The notes below the pieces were generated by a model. It ran no database searches. It was not told where the DNA came from and saw only the letters and a list, made by a program, of their open reading frames with translations. 64,000 nucleotides of DNA, taken from assembly GCA_033296885.1 (NCBI GenBank), contig MU863908.1:124001-188000 (forward strand). Direction: 5' to 3'. Made by a program: the position numbers and the translations under genes. Of this stretch, positions 10,599 through 22,500 are shown one piece after another. How positions within the stretch are numbered: position 1 is the stretch's first letter; every line of letters begins with the position of its first letter. The DNA is from Triangularia verruculosa. Its lineage: Eukaryota > Ascomycota > Sordariomycetes > Sordariales > Podosporaceae.

Positions 10599-12982
10599 TC
10601 AGATCAAAGCAACCGTCCGTAACTCCCAGTCCTGAATCCACTCAATATCCCATTTCCGAATTTCCAACATCCCAACTCGCTCATATACGTCTTCCGCACG
10701 GCCTTCGACACGACGGACCGCCAAACACAACGCCCTCGCGTCCGAATCATACACTATACTGCAATCCTCTTGGAACGGATTTTCCGCTGCACTTATGCGG
10801 ACTAAGAAGGCCAGATAGTCTCTCCTTCCATATTCGGCGCGGTCGAATTCTTCGGGTAATGGGTGTCCGGGGAAACCTCCCCCGGGCCACCGCCTGGTGC
10901 GAACTGAGACAATGGTATCCCGGTTCATAGAATTCGGCGTGTGCGTCGGGACTAACCTAGTCATGGAGTAAATTTTATCCTTCCTAGCCTTGTCGTCGTA
11001 TAGCTCGTCGAAAAAGCCTTCTCCAACCGTAGGATCGTCGTCAGCCTGTTCGAATTGATCCTCGTAGAGGACTTGATTGCTGCAAATCAGCTTCTTGGTG
11101 TAGCCGCGCAAGACAAGATGGCCGTCTTGAACCTCTCCAAATGGATTTCGGAAGCTTTGCGGGACCACCTTTGTTTCTATTACTCTCATATCCAGTGGCC
11201 CGACTCCGTAGTCCGTTCTGGGCTCTGGCCATCGAACAATGCCATCTGTGATTGCCCAGGACCATGACGGTGATCGATATGGGACATAATGGGGACAATT
11301 ATTCACTTCCGTTCTCCAGAGCAGACCGATTCGAAGGTCATTGCTCCATAGCCCGGCGAGGTAGTCACCACCCACATAAGCCTTGAGCCTTTGTGCAATA
11401 CCAGAAAGTGCTGGGAGCTTATCACTTCCGAAGGTAAGTCTTCTTGTTGAGTATGTCTCCACGGCCGAATAATACTCGTGCAAAAGGCTTTTAACATCAG
11501 GTGCATCTGCCGAGGCACGGGCTGCCTCATCAAGTGCCGCTGAGATTGTTGGGAAGATCGTATCAGCCATCTTAGTCCCATTGGGAAGACAACCGGCTTC
11601 AGCAGACTTTTGACCCGAAGGACATCTCCAGTATATCTGCTGTTTTCCATAAAGGAGCTGTCTTTTGGAAAGCAAAAACTCCTGGAAGGTCCAACCTCTT
11701 GAGTTGAGAGGACACCATATGTCGAGGGCTTTCAAATTCTCTTCTTCGTCAGGATGCCTCCACTCCGCCTTCATAGTAATGATATCACCCCGTTCCGACA
11801 TAATCTGGAGCGGTACCGGTGTAGGAGTTGGACGCAAGTTTGGTGTCGTGTTAAGAATGCCTTCAGCACTGGCCTTGGACACAAGTGCCGAGATTGTGAC
11901 AGTTGCGGATCCGTACACTTGTGCCATCCTTTTCGACTCTATCTCCCAGTCCTCTCTGGAATCTTGTATGATGCAGAGTGAGTCGATCCACAGATAACGA
12001 ATGCCGAGTTTTCGTGTTATTGTTACCGCGTCTCGAAAGTTCGCTGGTAGTATATCGAAGGGAAGTGCGGCCATGAAAGTGTCCATTGTTGCGGCGGTCA
12101 AAAGAGTGTCAATCTTCCCGCCCCAGCAATGGCTCAAGGCAACATATTGACCGCGTGCTTCACATGAATGCATAACCCGCAGCGTTGTAAACTTGGTATC
12201 TGCTGTTCCCACGTCGAGTACTCGTGTGGGCAGCGTTGGGGCTTCGATTTCCCGGCAGCACTCATGACGCTGCTGGCATTCCTTCAGCCAGGACCTTGAA
12301 AGGTCAAAGTTCTCTTCTGAGCGAAGATTACTATCAACTTGGAAGGTGCCAATTCGTATGTTCTCCAGCACGACCGGCCGATCTAGTGGTGTCTTGTAAG
12401 TTGTTTTGTTCCCTGTTCGATAACAAGAAACATACCACGAGGTACCACCAGCCTGAAGGGTACTACAGGCAACTCATACTCATAATCCTGACGCTCGTCA
12501 TCGCTGGTATTCGAGTTATACTCCATTGGTCGTGGAGCACCAACTTGGACAGAGAGTATATCCAGGATCGGGGATCTGTCTGACACCCCCGTGCCTCCTG
12601 AGGTTAACTCAAGACCGTCGTCGGTGAATGCATATGCATATGAGCTGTCGAGGGCCATTCTAATCTCGGAGTGCTCCAGGTTCCTGGCCGCTGAGAATAT
12701 CGAGCCCTCAATTTTGCACCCATTTGCATACCATGTCTCCCGCTCTTTCTCGCCTCTTTCGGCAGGACATGATTTGAAGGCCTTAATAATGAGTTCACAC
12801 AAATCACACCCGTTGGCTGCGGATTTCTCCAGATTACTGATGCTGTCATGGTGCTTGTAGTACGTTGAAACAGGAAATTCACGGAATCGGATATGTTGCT
12901 TCGCAAGGTCGAAGAGATGGGGTATGGAGAGCTTTGTGCATGGCTGGCATCGGGCTGGCATATTGAAACCTGTTCGGTGCAT
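10599..12982 (-). CDS. HET-domain protein
   Basis: Exons 12982-12436 and 12382-10599 total 2331 nt (776 aa). A second in-frame ATG at 12961, starting MPARCQPC, would give 769 aa. The intron (12383-12435, GTATGT...CACTAG) is 53 nt. The N-terminus has paired cysteines (CQPC, CDLC) common before HET domains. The HET core follows: GQYVALSHCWG, then LPANFRDAVTITRKLGIRYL, WIDSLCIIQDSREDWEIESK and MAQVYGSATVTISAL, in the order expected of PF06985. HET proteins act in heterokaryon incompatibility and allorecognition cell death; the partner here is unknown. The frame is intact, with no sign of RIP. Confidence 0.88.
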
Positions 12983-13601
12983 AAATACACGAAGAAGATA
13001 ACGGTGAGAAGATGCGTTCTAGAAAGAAAGCGTCCAACTTCAAATTTTGCGAGTGAAGGATAGACAGTGAGAACACGTAAGTGCCTGTTGGCGATTATTT
13101 GCATGGACCCATAAAGCTTTGCCTTTTTTGAAACCAACGGACCTGCAATGCAACCTTAAGAATCTGTCATTACATTCTAATCTCATAAAGATCTGCTGGA
13201 ACTGGCTAGAGATGAGGATGAATACCTAGGTATTCTTGATCATGCTTGAGAATCTCGGAGGGAATAGTCCGGAAGTAGAAATGGAAGTAATTTCGGTATC
13301 GGCTCCACGGCAACAACAGCGTCGCTGTTCTGAAGAATGCTAACTGAGACTCTGGTAAATCCCGGCAACTGCCCGAGCTTGTATCCTGAATTTCCTTATG
13401 ATGAGGCAAGTCTCATAGCTGATCGGGTGTTTTCTCTTTGGTCTCGAAATGTAGTATCAGGCGGTCAGAGCGAAGCGCAGCAGCGATGAAGATACAATAC
13501 CTAGGTACGGTATCTAGTTACACCGTATCATGATAGACAAACCATTAGCCAGCAGCACCCTCCCCCTCCCTCTCCCATCACCTGCCGGTCTTATAAAGAC
13601 A
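12983..13601. other. Intergenic, nothing recognised
   Basis: It contains a perfect palindrome GAATACCTAGGTATTC near 13225 and a related CCTAGGTAC near 13499, both members of the dispersed CCTAGG motif. I see no coding region or RNA gene. Confidence 0.5.
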
Positions 13602-14294
13602 TTAATCTTCCACTGACGAGTGTCTACAGTAACCCCGTCTGCACCCCTCACACAATTCTTTCCGATGAGGCAGTGTATCAACTCCCATACTATACGGAGG
13701 CGGCTCAACGTGTACACCAGCGAACTTAAGCAGACGGTAACGAACGCGGTCCACGTAAGCTTTTTTATCAATGGTGAGGGTTCTGAAATGCTCACACGCT
13801 TTGCATTCTTGGTTGAAGACCAAAGCGTTATACCCATTGTTTTTGTACCCCCGAATCAAAATGCTGACTCTGTTGCTGCTCCATCCGACCCCGATGCATA
13901 CTTCGTTAGAGCATTTGAATTTTCCCCTGATGCTCGTTTGGTAAACTTGAATTGCGTCGTGGTCGCCTCCTGATTTGTTGAAGTACGGCTTGGGGCTGAC
14001 CGCTTCGGAGAGGGCATTCAGGACGTCCTCGTGAAGGTTGGGGTACATGCTCTCAGCATCAGTTGGGGGCTTCTTGGCGGGCTTCGGAGATGTCTTGGGG
14101 CCTGATTTCTTGTCCCCGGGCGGCGGCGAAGTCTTGCCAGCATCGGTCTGAAGACCACGGTTGAAGAGGAGTTGATGAGGCGGCTGGATGATTGGTTGGT
14201 TGATCCTCAGTGAGGGGAAGAAAAGCTTTCGAAGCATGCTGCAATGGTGGGAGAAGAAGGGTGACGATTTTGTGAAGGCAAGCCGGACCGCCAT
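13602..14294 (-). CDS. 3CxxC-type zinc-finger protein, 230 aa
   Basis: The frame opens at 14357 with GTG; the first ATG is at 14294 and gives 230 aa. The C-terminal half carries the pattern of the fungal 3CxxC zinc-binding domain (PF13695-like): GKFKCSNEVCIGVGWSSNRV with CxxxxC, IRGYKNNGYNALVFNQECKA with CKAC, then AYVDRVRYRLLKFAGVHVEP and CEGCRRGYC. The first 50 residues are Arg/Ser/Phe-rich with no acidic residues and contain a possible processing site near NRGLQTDAG. This resembles a mitochondrial presequence, although a cytosolic location is not excluded. A Pro/Lys-rich linker joins the two halves. The molecular function of the family is not established. Confidence 0.75.
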   Translation of the reverse strand: MAVRLAFTKSSPFFSHHCSMLRKLFFPSLRINQPIIQPPHQLLFNRGLQTDAGKTSPPPGDKKSGPKTSPKPAKKPPTDAESMYPNLHEDVLNALSEAVSPKPYFNKSGGDHDAIQVYQTSIRGKFKCSNEVCIGVGWSSNRVSILIRGYKNNGYNALVFNQECKACEHFRTLTIDKKAYVDRVRYRLLKFAGVHVEPPPYSMGVDTLPHRKELCEGCRRGYCRHSSVED

Positions 14295-15223
14295 TTTTGA
14301 GTGAGTGAGCGACTCAAGGCAGTCAGGTTGGTTTTGCACTATGGGTGATAGGGTCACGGTTCTTAACTTTTATGTTGGGGCCAACCGGCCAATCTTCGCC
14401 CCTATGCGATGGTGGCGTATAAACAGTTGACAAACGGGCTCCTCTCTGATGCCATGCAATGCCATGGGTAGCTGCATTGATTGGAGTATGCCTCGGTCCA
14501 ACTTTCACTTCTACCTCTGCTGCCTAGAACTTTGATACCCCTACATGCTGGTTTCTTCTCAGTGTTGAGCGCTTTTAATTCTCCACACTAGCAATTCTCT
14601 TCAATTGATAACTAGGGATGCCATGATGCCTTGTCTTCTTCAGTAATCAAAACCCAACGCTGGTTGTCGTATGCAAAGCAGTCACCCGTCAGCTTCCTTC
14701 TTTCGTCTTTGCCAAGACGGCTTTCTTCCCGCCACAAACAACCTTCGGCCCCCTGGCAGTGTTTGTATGCCAGCGTTTGATCATTCATGTCAACACCTGT
14801 GTCATTCTTGATTCATGGGGTGAATTTCACCCTGGTCCCCAAGGAAATGGGTCAGCATGAGATGAGCAGCTCTGCGACCGCTATTGTGACAAGCGGTGTA
14901 ATTCCAGGGCTTGGAACAGTCAACTCACCTGCTCATAGCATCAGTTGGGGGTTTATGGTGGGGGAGGGGGGTCCCAAAAGACAAATCGGGGGGTCCCAAA
15001 ACTATCGCTCCTTAATTCCTTTAACAGCGGGTCTCCCTGACCAATCTGAAAACAGTAACTATTACGCACCCCCACCTCCCCCCCCAATTCCCGCTAACTT
15101 GATATGGAAAGACAAGGCTGGCTGAAGTTCCCCGCATATGGTCTTGCCCAACATTCCATACCACATACCTTCCTGAAGCCTGAAGTCCGGACTGAGTGTT
15201 AACAGATAACGCCCGAGAGAGCC
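14295..15223. other. Intergenic with an isolated TIR relic
   Basis: Positions 14967-15007 match the right end of the inverted-repeat element at 55643-55683: ...GACAAATCGGGGGGTCCC then AAAACTATCG. Here the CpA dinucleotides are intact where the 55.6-kb copy has TpA. No partner repeat or subrepeats were seen nearby. A frame at 14787-15125 overlaps this relic and is not believed. Confidence 0.6.
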
Positions 15224-16309
15224 ATGGAAAGCTCTATTTCACTCCTGCACCTTGGTCCACCCAACAGCGTCGAGATAGACGTCATCGAATACCCAGTCGA
15301 GAAATACCCAGAGCTTGCCGCTTCATTGCAGCAGCCCAACGATGTAGCAGGGGCACCAACCCGTCTGACGCAGCTCCCCGCGACAATCACATGCGTACGC
15401 CTGCGGTTTCAGGACCGTGAGCTGACTTCGCAAATCCAAACCTTGCAAAGCCTGCTGGATGAGAAGGAAGAGAAGTTGCAGGAAGCGAGATGGAAGGAGG
15501 AGAGCCACGCGGAAGTCCTGCAAGATTGGATGCTTCAGATGAGAGAGCTTGAGAAGGCAAACGGGGACTTGCAGGAACAGGCCGCAATGGCAAGCAAAGA
15601 TTTGCAAAAGCAGGCCGGTGATGCGGAACGGCTCCGAGAATCGTTACAAGGGCAAATTAAAAGTCTGGAGACGGAGCTGGGTGCAACTCGCCATAATGCC
15701 GTGCTATTCGGAGCGGAGCGGTCAACCCTGCAAAGACAGGTTGATGAACTAGCAAAGCTCGTCAAAACTATGTCCGCGAGAGAACACATGCCTTCGATAG
15801 AAGATGTCGCCGACAATCCTTCGATGGAAGAGGTCGCCGACAGTTCCGATCCCTTCAGCGACCGCTCTTTGCCGCTTAAATACGAGACCTTGAAGCCTTC
15901 GCTGAGCCATGCTCAGAAAATAGTCCGACCTCCCAGGACCAGACCTGACAGTCGGATCCACGATATCGAATTTGCTACCGAAATTAGTAAATCGTTGATG
16001 GCAGAAGTTCGAAACCTGCAAGCCCTCTTGTCGGAAAGGGAAGAGGAACTCAAGGAGGTCAAGAGAGATAGGTCGAGGCTAGAACTTGAGGCCGAGGGGT
16101 TTCAACGCCCGGTTGTAGATGACGCAGGATTGACTGAAAGGCGTACAGCCACGAGGAACCCCAGCTTCGGTGGCAAGATCACACCTTCTTTGGTATATAG
16201 CTCCACATCAGACAAGGAGCAGTCGGATTTCCCATCTAATGTGCAACCTGATGTACATACCGCTGCCGAGGTTACCTTACCTGATACTCTGCTCGGTAGA
16301 GATAGCTAG
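15224..16309 (+). CDS. Coiled-coil protein, possibly ApsA/Num1-like
   Basis: An intronless frame of 361 aa begins at a proper ATG (MESSISLLHLGPP). Two long heptad-rich stretches are visible, about residues 63-185 (LTSQIQTLQSLLDEKEEKLQ onwards) and about 248-293. Between them lies DPFSDRSLPLKYETLKPSL. The second stretch (ISKSLMAEVRNLQALLSERE, EELKEVKRDRSRLELEAEGF) resembles what I remember of the N-terminal coiled coil of the cortical nuclear-migration protein ApsA/Num1. ApsA is several times longer and ends in a PH domain, absent here, so this would be a truncated partial duplicate. The assignment is from memory of the motif only; a generic coiled-coil protein is the alternative. Confidence 0.45.
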   Translation: MESSISLLHLGPPNSVEIDVIEYPVEKYPELAASLQQPNDVAGAPTRLTQLPATITCVRLRFQDRELTSQIQTLQSLLDEKEEKLQEARWKEESHAEVLQDWMLQMRELEKANGDLQEQAAMASKDLQKQAGDAERLRESLQGQIKSLETELGATRHNAVLFGAERSTLQRQVDELAKLVKTMSAREHMPSIEDVADNPSMEEVADSSDPFSDRSLPLKYETLKPSLSHAQKIVRPPRTRPDSRIHDIEFATEISKSLMAEVRNLQALLSEREEELKEVKRDRSRLELEAEGFQRPVVDDAGLTERRTATRNPSFGGKITPSLVYSSTSDKEQSDFPSNVQPDVHTAAEVTLPDTLLGRDS

Positions 16310-16542
16310 ATACGAACCGTGTGGAGCAGGAGGGCATTACAGGGTCAGAGGCAAGGCTCGTCAGAGCAGTTCATCGAGGTGTTAGGTATTCAGTGTGGCC
16401 ACATGCAAGTCAAGGTGCAGGGAGTACACAGAGCTTGGTAGATAGGTTGGTTGCTCTATCGGTATCAATATGGTCTTTACATGCACCTTTTGAAAGCTTT
16501 GTTTTGTTTAGGCAAGATCAACAGTTCAATACATGCATCAGA

Positions 16543-19500
16543 CTACACGAGACAGATAATACCCGGCTCCCTGGCCTCCTCACATCCCAAAGCTTCTCCG
16601 TACATGATGCCGTGAATATAACACTCCCCCACGAGCCAGTACTGCCCGGGAACACGTCCAGCCCTCAGGACAAAGGGTACTGCGCCGCCTCGCAGCAGGC
16701 ATATCTTGTCGCCGGCGCGGGCGTTTCCAGGTACAAGTCCCGCATACCCCTTGGCCGTGTGGCACAGTTTCGCCTTGGGAATGCGCTTGGTGAAAGCCGC
16801 GGCCGTCCGCCAATATGCCGCGACGGTCTCCAGTGAAGACCGTGGACGGTCTGTATAGATGGCCACGTTCCCTCCCTGTCTCGCACAAAATATCTCGTCC
16901 TTCAGATTTTCTGGCCACATGCAGTCGTCCGGGATGTTGGGGGCAGCATCACCTACTTGGGCAAGGGTCCAATGTGATCGGCGTAGTGTCAAATTGGAGG
17001 AGCATGGGCCGGTGGCTCCGCCTACGACCAGCATGAGCCTAACGGTTTCCAGAGACTCACCAGTTGGATACTCGCGCATAAAGGCAAAGAATCTCTCGAG
17101 ATCTTCGTTTGCGGCTGTGAACGAGGCAAAGCTATCAGTAGCCACTCTTAGCGCCGCAGTGCCTGCCAGGCTGTCGATGATGGCCCCTCTCACGGCGAGG
17201 ACAGGCTGGTGCGCCGTGCCCCTCGTCACTATATCTGTAATGTGCACAGAAGCCTCTGGCACGGCGCGGTGCCCGGCAAAATACCTGTCGGTGCCGGTGT
17301 TCCAGTTGGCGATTGTTTCGGCAAAGGGGCTACTTGTAAATGCGGGGATCCACGAGGAGGACGTGAACGCCACGGACGACGGAGTAGCTGACCCTAGCAA
17401 CCTTCCGGTTCCGGATCGGTACAGCAGATCCAACACCATGCCTTTCTCGACGAACTTCACCGCGTATCGTTGCGCTACGGCTTGAACCCCCGACCCGTAG
17501 TCTGGATCGAATTCCTCCTCCAGGACGTCTGAGGCGATTCCTAGTAGGGCAAACATCTTATCCTCGCATTTCGTTGCCTTGGTGTGTGAGAAGGACTCGA
17601 GTAACTGGAAGAAGCCGAGCTTATGTCGGGTGAGCTTCAAGTGCCGCCGGGCAAACCCCATCGAAAGCGCTGCCTCGGCATTGGGTAGCGCGTCGGAACG
17701 GTGCTCCCATGCTATTACGGTGGATTCGAAGAAGTCCTCCCACCGGATGCTTTCGTTGCCGCAAACCATCTCAACTTTGGAGCCCATGACAAGCTCCTGG
17801 ACGATCCAGATGCGAGAGAACCACTCCCGCGACAGCAACATGTTTAGGGAGTCCCAGACCGGATCGTCGTTTTCCGGTAGTTTTGCTTTGACCCCGCCAC
17901 CATCTCGAAGTTGCCTGAGAAATTGGAAGGCACTGCTGCTATGGCTATCGAGCTCGCCGATCCAAGCCAAGACCATGTCTGCCTGCTGGTAAATTCGTTG
18001 CATGAGACGAATCTGCGCGCTCTTCTCGACGGCATTGTGCTGATCTATGCAAACGGCATCCGCCCAGATCGACACGTGCGACTTCCCGTGTCGGATTCGT
18101 CGCAGAGCTGTGGCTAGGGACCGCGTCATTGGGATACTGCCTTCGGAAGTCTGTAAAACCTCGACCGTTTCGGCGCTTCCCCAGACGTAGGAGAGGGCGG
18201 AAAAGTTCGGCTCAGAGGAAAGGGCAACGTGATGTATAGACGCCTCAAGCGGTGCCTCTCTTCGGCCCTTGTGTGGGTGAAGGTACAACACCCGGATGCA
18301 ATTGGGCTGCAACGAGAGGTACTTGTAACAGTTGTACGGCTCCAGGTGCGTGTGAGTTGCATCCAATTTGAGGTGGGAAGGGCCGGGAGCACCCAAAGTG
18401 TCCAGCGTACACTGCCACCCACCATACGGGACAATCGTTAGCAGTCCTTTTGTGCGTAGGGCCCAAGGATCGATAAAGATAGCCACACGACAATGCGTCG
18501 CGGCATTGTAAACACGGAGCAACACAAAAGCCTCGTCCACTGGCTTTCTGTTGGTCAGTGCCAAATCTTGGGCCTTGGGAGAGAGAATTGTTAGTAAAGC
18601 ACCATTTGATGGTTTTTCATTTTCTTTAATCCAAAAGATGTTACCAACTTACCAGCTGAGCATGGGGACTTTGAAGCCGAAACGGTGTGTTTAGAGATCC
18701 CTCCGTTACACAGACACACATGTGAAATGTCACCTCCCCCACCAGCATCTTCAGACGCTCATCATCCGGTTCAAAAAGCCTCCCCCGCAACTTGTCGCCC
18801 ACATCTTTGATCACAAAAGTGGCAGCAGCCTTTGCGTCCTTATCAGGAGGGGCATGCCCGGCACCGACCCGCAATGGGCTCTTCCAGTGCTGCGTAGGTA
18901 CATAATCCTTACCAAGAGATCGTGACAGGTATTCCGAGACCTAGCACATTTCCCGATCAGTTATGTGTACAGCACGAAAGGTCATCGTATCTCACCAAGT
19001 GTTCTCCCACAAATTGCAGGTCGCCGTCCTTCTTTCCACCAAAGGTAAGAGGCGATGATCTCAGCGGAACAATACCGTCTTTAATGACGTGGAAAGTGTG
19101 ATTGCCGGCGGATTCACGGGACTCAAGATACTCCTTGTAGAGCTCTGCCACCGGCCTTACACCGCCCCTATGTTTGGGATCCTCTGGACTCTTGTGGTGC
19201 CTGGCAGCCTTTGAGGTATTCTGCTGTGCGTACGATTTCTGGAATTCGTAATCGTCTCCTGACATTTCTCCCGCAGTAGTGGCGGAGGAGAGCGTAATGC
19301 TGGCGCACCGTGGGCACATCGAGATAGCTGAGCATGTCAGATAACAGGTTCGCCAGATACCATTACTGTCCAAGATGACTTACCTTGCTTCATGGCATTT
19401 GCTATGTCCTCCCATCCCGGGACGTCTTCCGGCACGCCTCTCCTCCGAAGGCTCGCCTCAATTCTCTCTACGTTCTTCTCGGTAAGAACATGGTGTAGCA

Positions 19501-22500
19501 GCGACGTGCGTTCACCGTCGGCGATTTTGAGCCAAAGCCGAAGCTCCTCTAGCAATTCGAGAGAGGAGAACCCTATGGCCGCTTCCTCCGAAGACATGTA
19601 TACCTCGAGCATGTCTGGGTGCAGGTGCAGGGCCACGGCACCAGCCTCGGTGCGGCCCCGCTGCCCAGTACCTTTTATCTCCCAACCGAACTCAAATCCT
19701 TCCAGCTCGGATACATGAATGTGATTGAGCTGCGACAAGAGTGCTTGCCTCTCTGGGATGGTGGTGTTATTAGGAAGCAGCCTGCAGAAGTCGTCAGTCA
19801 CATTTAATACTCCCAACTCTACCCATGATAAGGTAGTGACATGGACGAAGGTGAAGCCTGAGAAGGGGTGTGAGACCGATGGAGAAACGCGGAACGTATA
19901 GCATACCGGGCAATGTGGTGTGCTTTTGCACGAAGGTTCGTGGTGTGGACGACGCTATGTGCACTGTCGGTTTGGATGGTCGACACCTTGATTGCCAGTT
20001 TGGACAACATGCGCTCCTCCAGTTGAAGGAGTTGGATTAAGTTCGAAAGTGCTTGCAGATTTGGCAAGCTGAGGGCTAGGAGGGGGACTCTCCCCTCGAA
20101 ACTTGCAAGCAGATGTGGGCGGTCCGCAATATACCAATCGTCCTTGACAAGGCTGGGTATGGCGGATCTGAGCTGGTCGAACCGTCCACCGGATTCCCCC
20201 AACCATATTGGGAATATGTTCAATGATTTCAACCCCAAGACGCCAGCTTCTCGATTCTCCTTCCACGCTTTTGGTTGGATCAGTCCGCTGGTGGCTATGA
20301 GAACTTGTTGGATGTGCACCAGCGAATCTGAGGGAATTATCCTGCGAGCCTCATTGACGAGGGTTTTCAGTGTAGCATTCGGAATTCGGAGCGCGTCACG
20401 AAAGAATAATTCGAGCTCTGGATAGTGCTGGATGATGCGTGGCGTCCGTTCCAAGCAGTCCGGGCCGTCCCACACGCAGTCATCGGTGCTGAGCCAGACG
20501 GGCTCGGAAACTGAGTTTCCTTTTGGGAGGAACAGGAGCTTAAGCTTTGAAAATGCTTCCCTGTTTCGGCTCATTAACTTCAATAGCACAGAATTAGACA
20601 GCGTCGCCATACTTACCTAGCATAGCCCCCATTTTCATCAGCCAGACTTACATGGAGATGTTGATAGAGTCTAGATACTTCGTGTCGTGTTGCGTCCTCG
20701 TGCTGCAACTGGCGCAGCCGTGTGATGTAAGCGTCTGCGTTCAGTGAAATCCGCACTCCAAAGTACTTCAAAACATTCCATACGACATCTTCTGGGTCTG
20801 GAATGCCGGCAAGAATGTAGGACCCAGGCTTTTCCGATGAGGGGCATAATGCGTCTAGGCCAGACAGAACGCTTTGCCGTGGGAGAAAAGTCCTATCTAG
20901 AGAGCGGCTGATGTTACCATCGATGCAAAGGACCGTCAGGGTCGCCAGCTCCGATCTCAGGCGCTGCCTTGACGCTTTCAAGGCCGCTTCTTCTGACTCG
21001 GCCAGGGGCATCACTTCCGACCCGGGCTCTGCGTCGTCCACTAAATAATAGCGGTAATGTTTCCACCTTCGACAAAGCAGCTCAAGCCACTCGTTACGCT
21101 CCGACTGCCCAGCCAGCAATCGAAAATCGGCGGAGAGGACAAAGCTCACATCGTCGTCGCCGCTAAAGTCGACGAGACGAGGGAAAACGGAGACGCCAAG
21201 GTTTAACTGCATCCAATCAATCCAGTTTGGGTAATTGGCAAGTGGTGGTGAATCCTCTTCATGCAGAAAACCAAATGGGTGTTTGTGCGCGGCCAAAAGT
21301 TGGCCGGCAGAGAATGGGTCGTTGGAGCGCACATAAATTCGCGAAGCTCGGCAGGGGCGGAGATTTTCCGCAACAAGCCAGAGGTCGGGCTTCGTCCGTC
21401 CTGCTATCCACCCAGCCCGGTAGAGAAACTGAGCTTGGCTTATCAAGACGAGATGTGAAGTATCTTTGACATCGATACTGGACCGTACCTGATGTACTTC
21501 TAATATCCTCTCGCAGACCTCTACCTTTTCAACCCTCCTTGCACCTAACCGCTCTGCTAGCCGCCTTCTGTGAGGATTTCTCGCAGCTTGAGGGTCAATC
21601 TCTGCTAACCCAAGTCCTTTTGGTATAAACAAGTCGTCATTGTTGAGAGGAAAGACTAAACCTTCTGACTGTGCGGAGACCCATCGGCCGTCCCGTAGCG
21701 GGATGATTTCGAGCTTCAGTATATCGCCCGCATTGTTCTCGAGAAGGTCACACAGCACTTTACAGATCTTCGCGTGCCAGGAATCGGGCATTGACCGAAA
21801 GTTGTTCGTTTTGTTCGTAATCAAGAAACTCAGCTCGCTGATAAACTGTGTTTCTGAGAGAACATTCACACCAAGCTGCATGATTTGCTCCCGTAGATCT
21901 GAATGATAATGTTGGGATAGATAGAATAACGTAGAATATTCTTGGGGGATCAATGGCCTGTCATGGTGATCAGTGTACAGGTCGGGAACCCAAGTGAGCT
22001 TTTCTGGCGCCATGAGGTGCCCCGTACCCGACTCCAACACGGGTGTTTGAGACAACAGGTTAATGATCTCTTGTGGAAGGGGCTCGAAGAAGCTGTCCGA
22101 TGTTGGGGACGGAAGGTAATATGGCCAGGTGTAGCGAAGTTGTCCACTATTAAGTGAGTCAACCGCTCCGAGGAACGCTTTGGGGAGGTCGCGCAAGAGC
22201 GCTTGATTGCGGGCTGAAGACAGGTCGATATCTTCACGGTTGGCAACGAGATCAAAGTCGGCATGGCAAACGAACTGCATCCGCGTCAGCTAATCAGAGA
22301 GCCTGGAAAGAGTGGGATTACTGCTTGACGGACCCTGAATCCATAATCTCGGATGGGGAGAAAAGCAAACGTGAAACATGTAGTATTTGAGCTCAGAAAG
22401 CAGGGTTGCGGGAAGACCAAGAATATGTCTGACTGCTCGTTGCTCACGCCTGGGTCCGTCGATGGCAACCCGGATATCCCATGCCTGTAAAGCACAAGAG

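Noticed and set aside
14787..15125. 112-aa plus frame with a proline run
   Set aside because: Runs across the TIR relic at 14967-15007, so it is repeat-derived by chance.
16543..18573. Stand-alone HET gene starting in exon 8
   Set aside because: The frame opens with TTG, not ATG, and its first residues continue the DUF3883-like region of the upstream exon.
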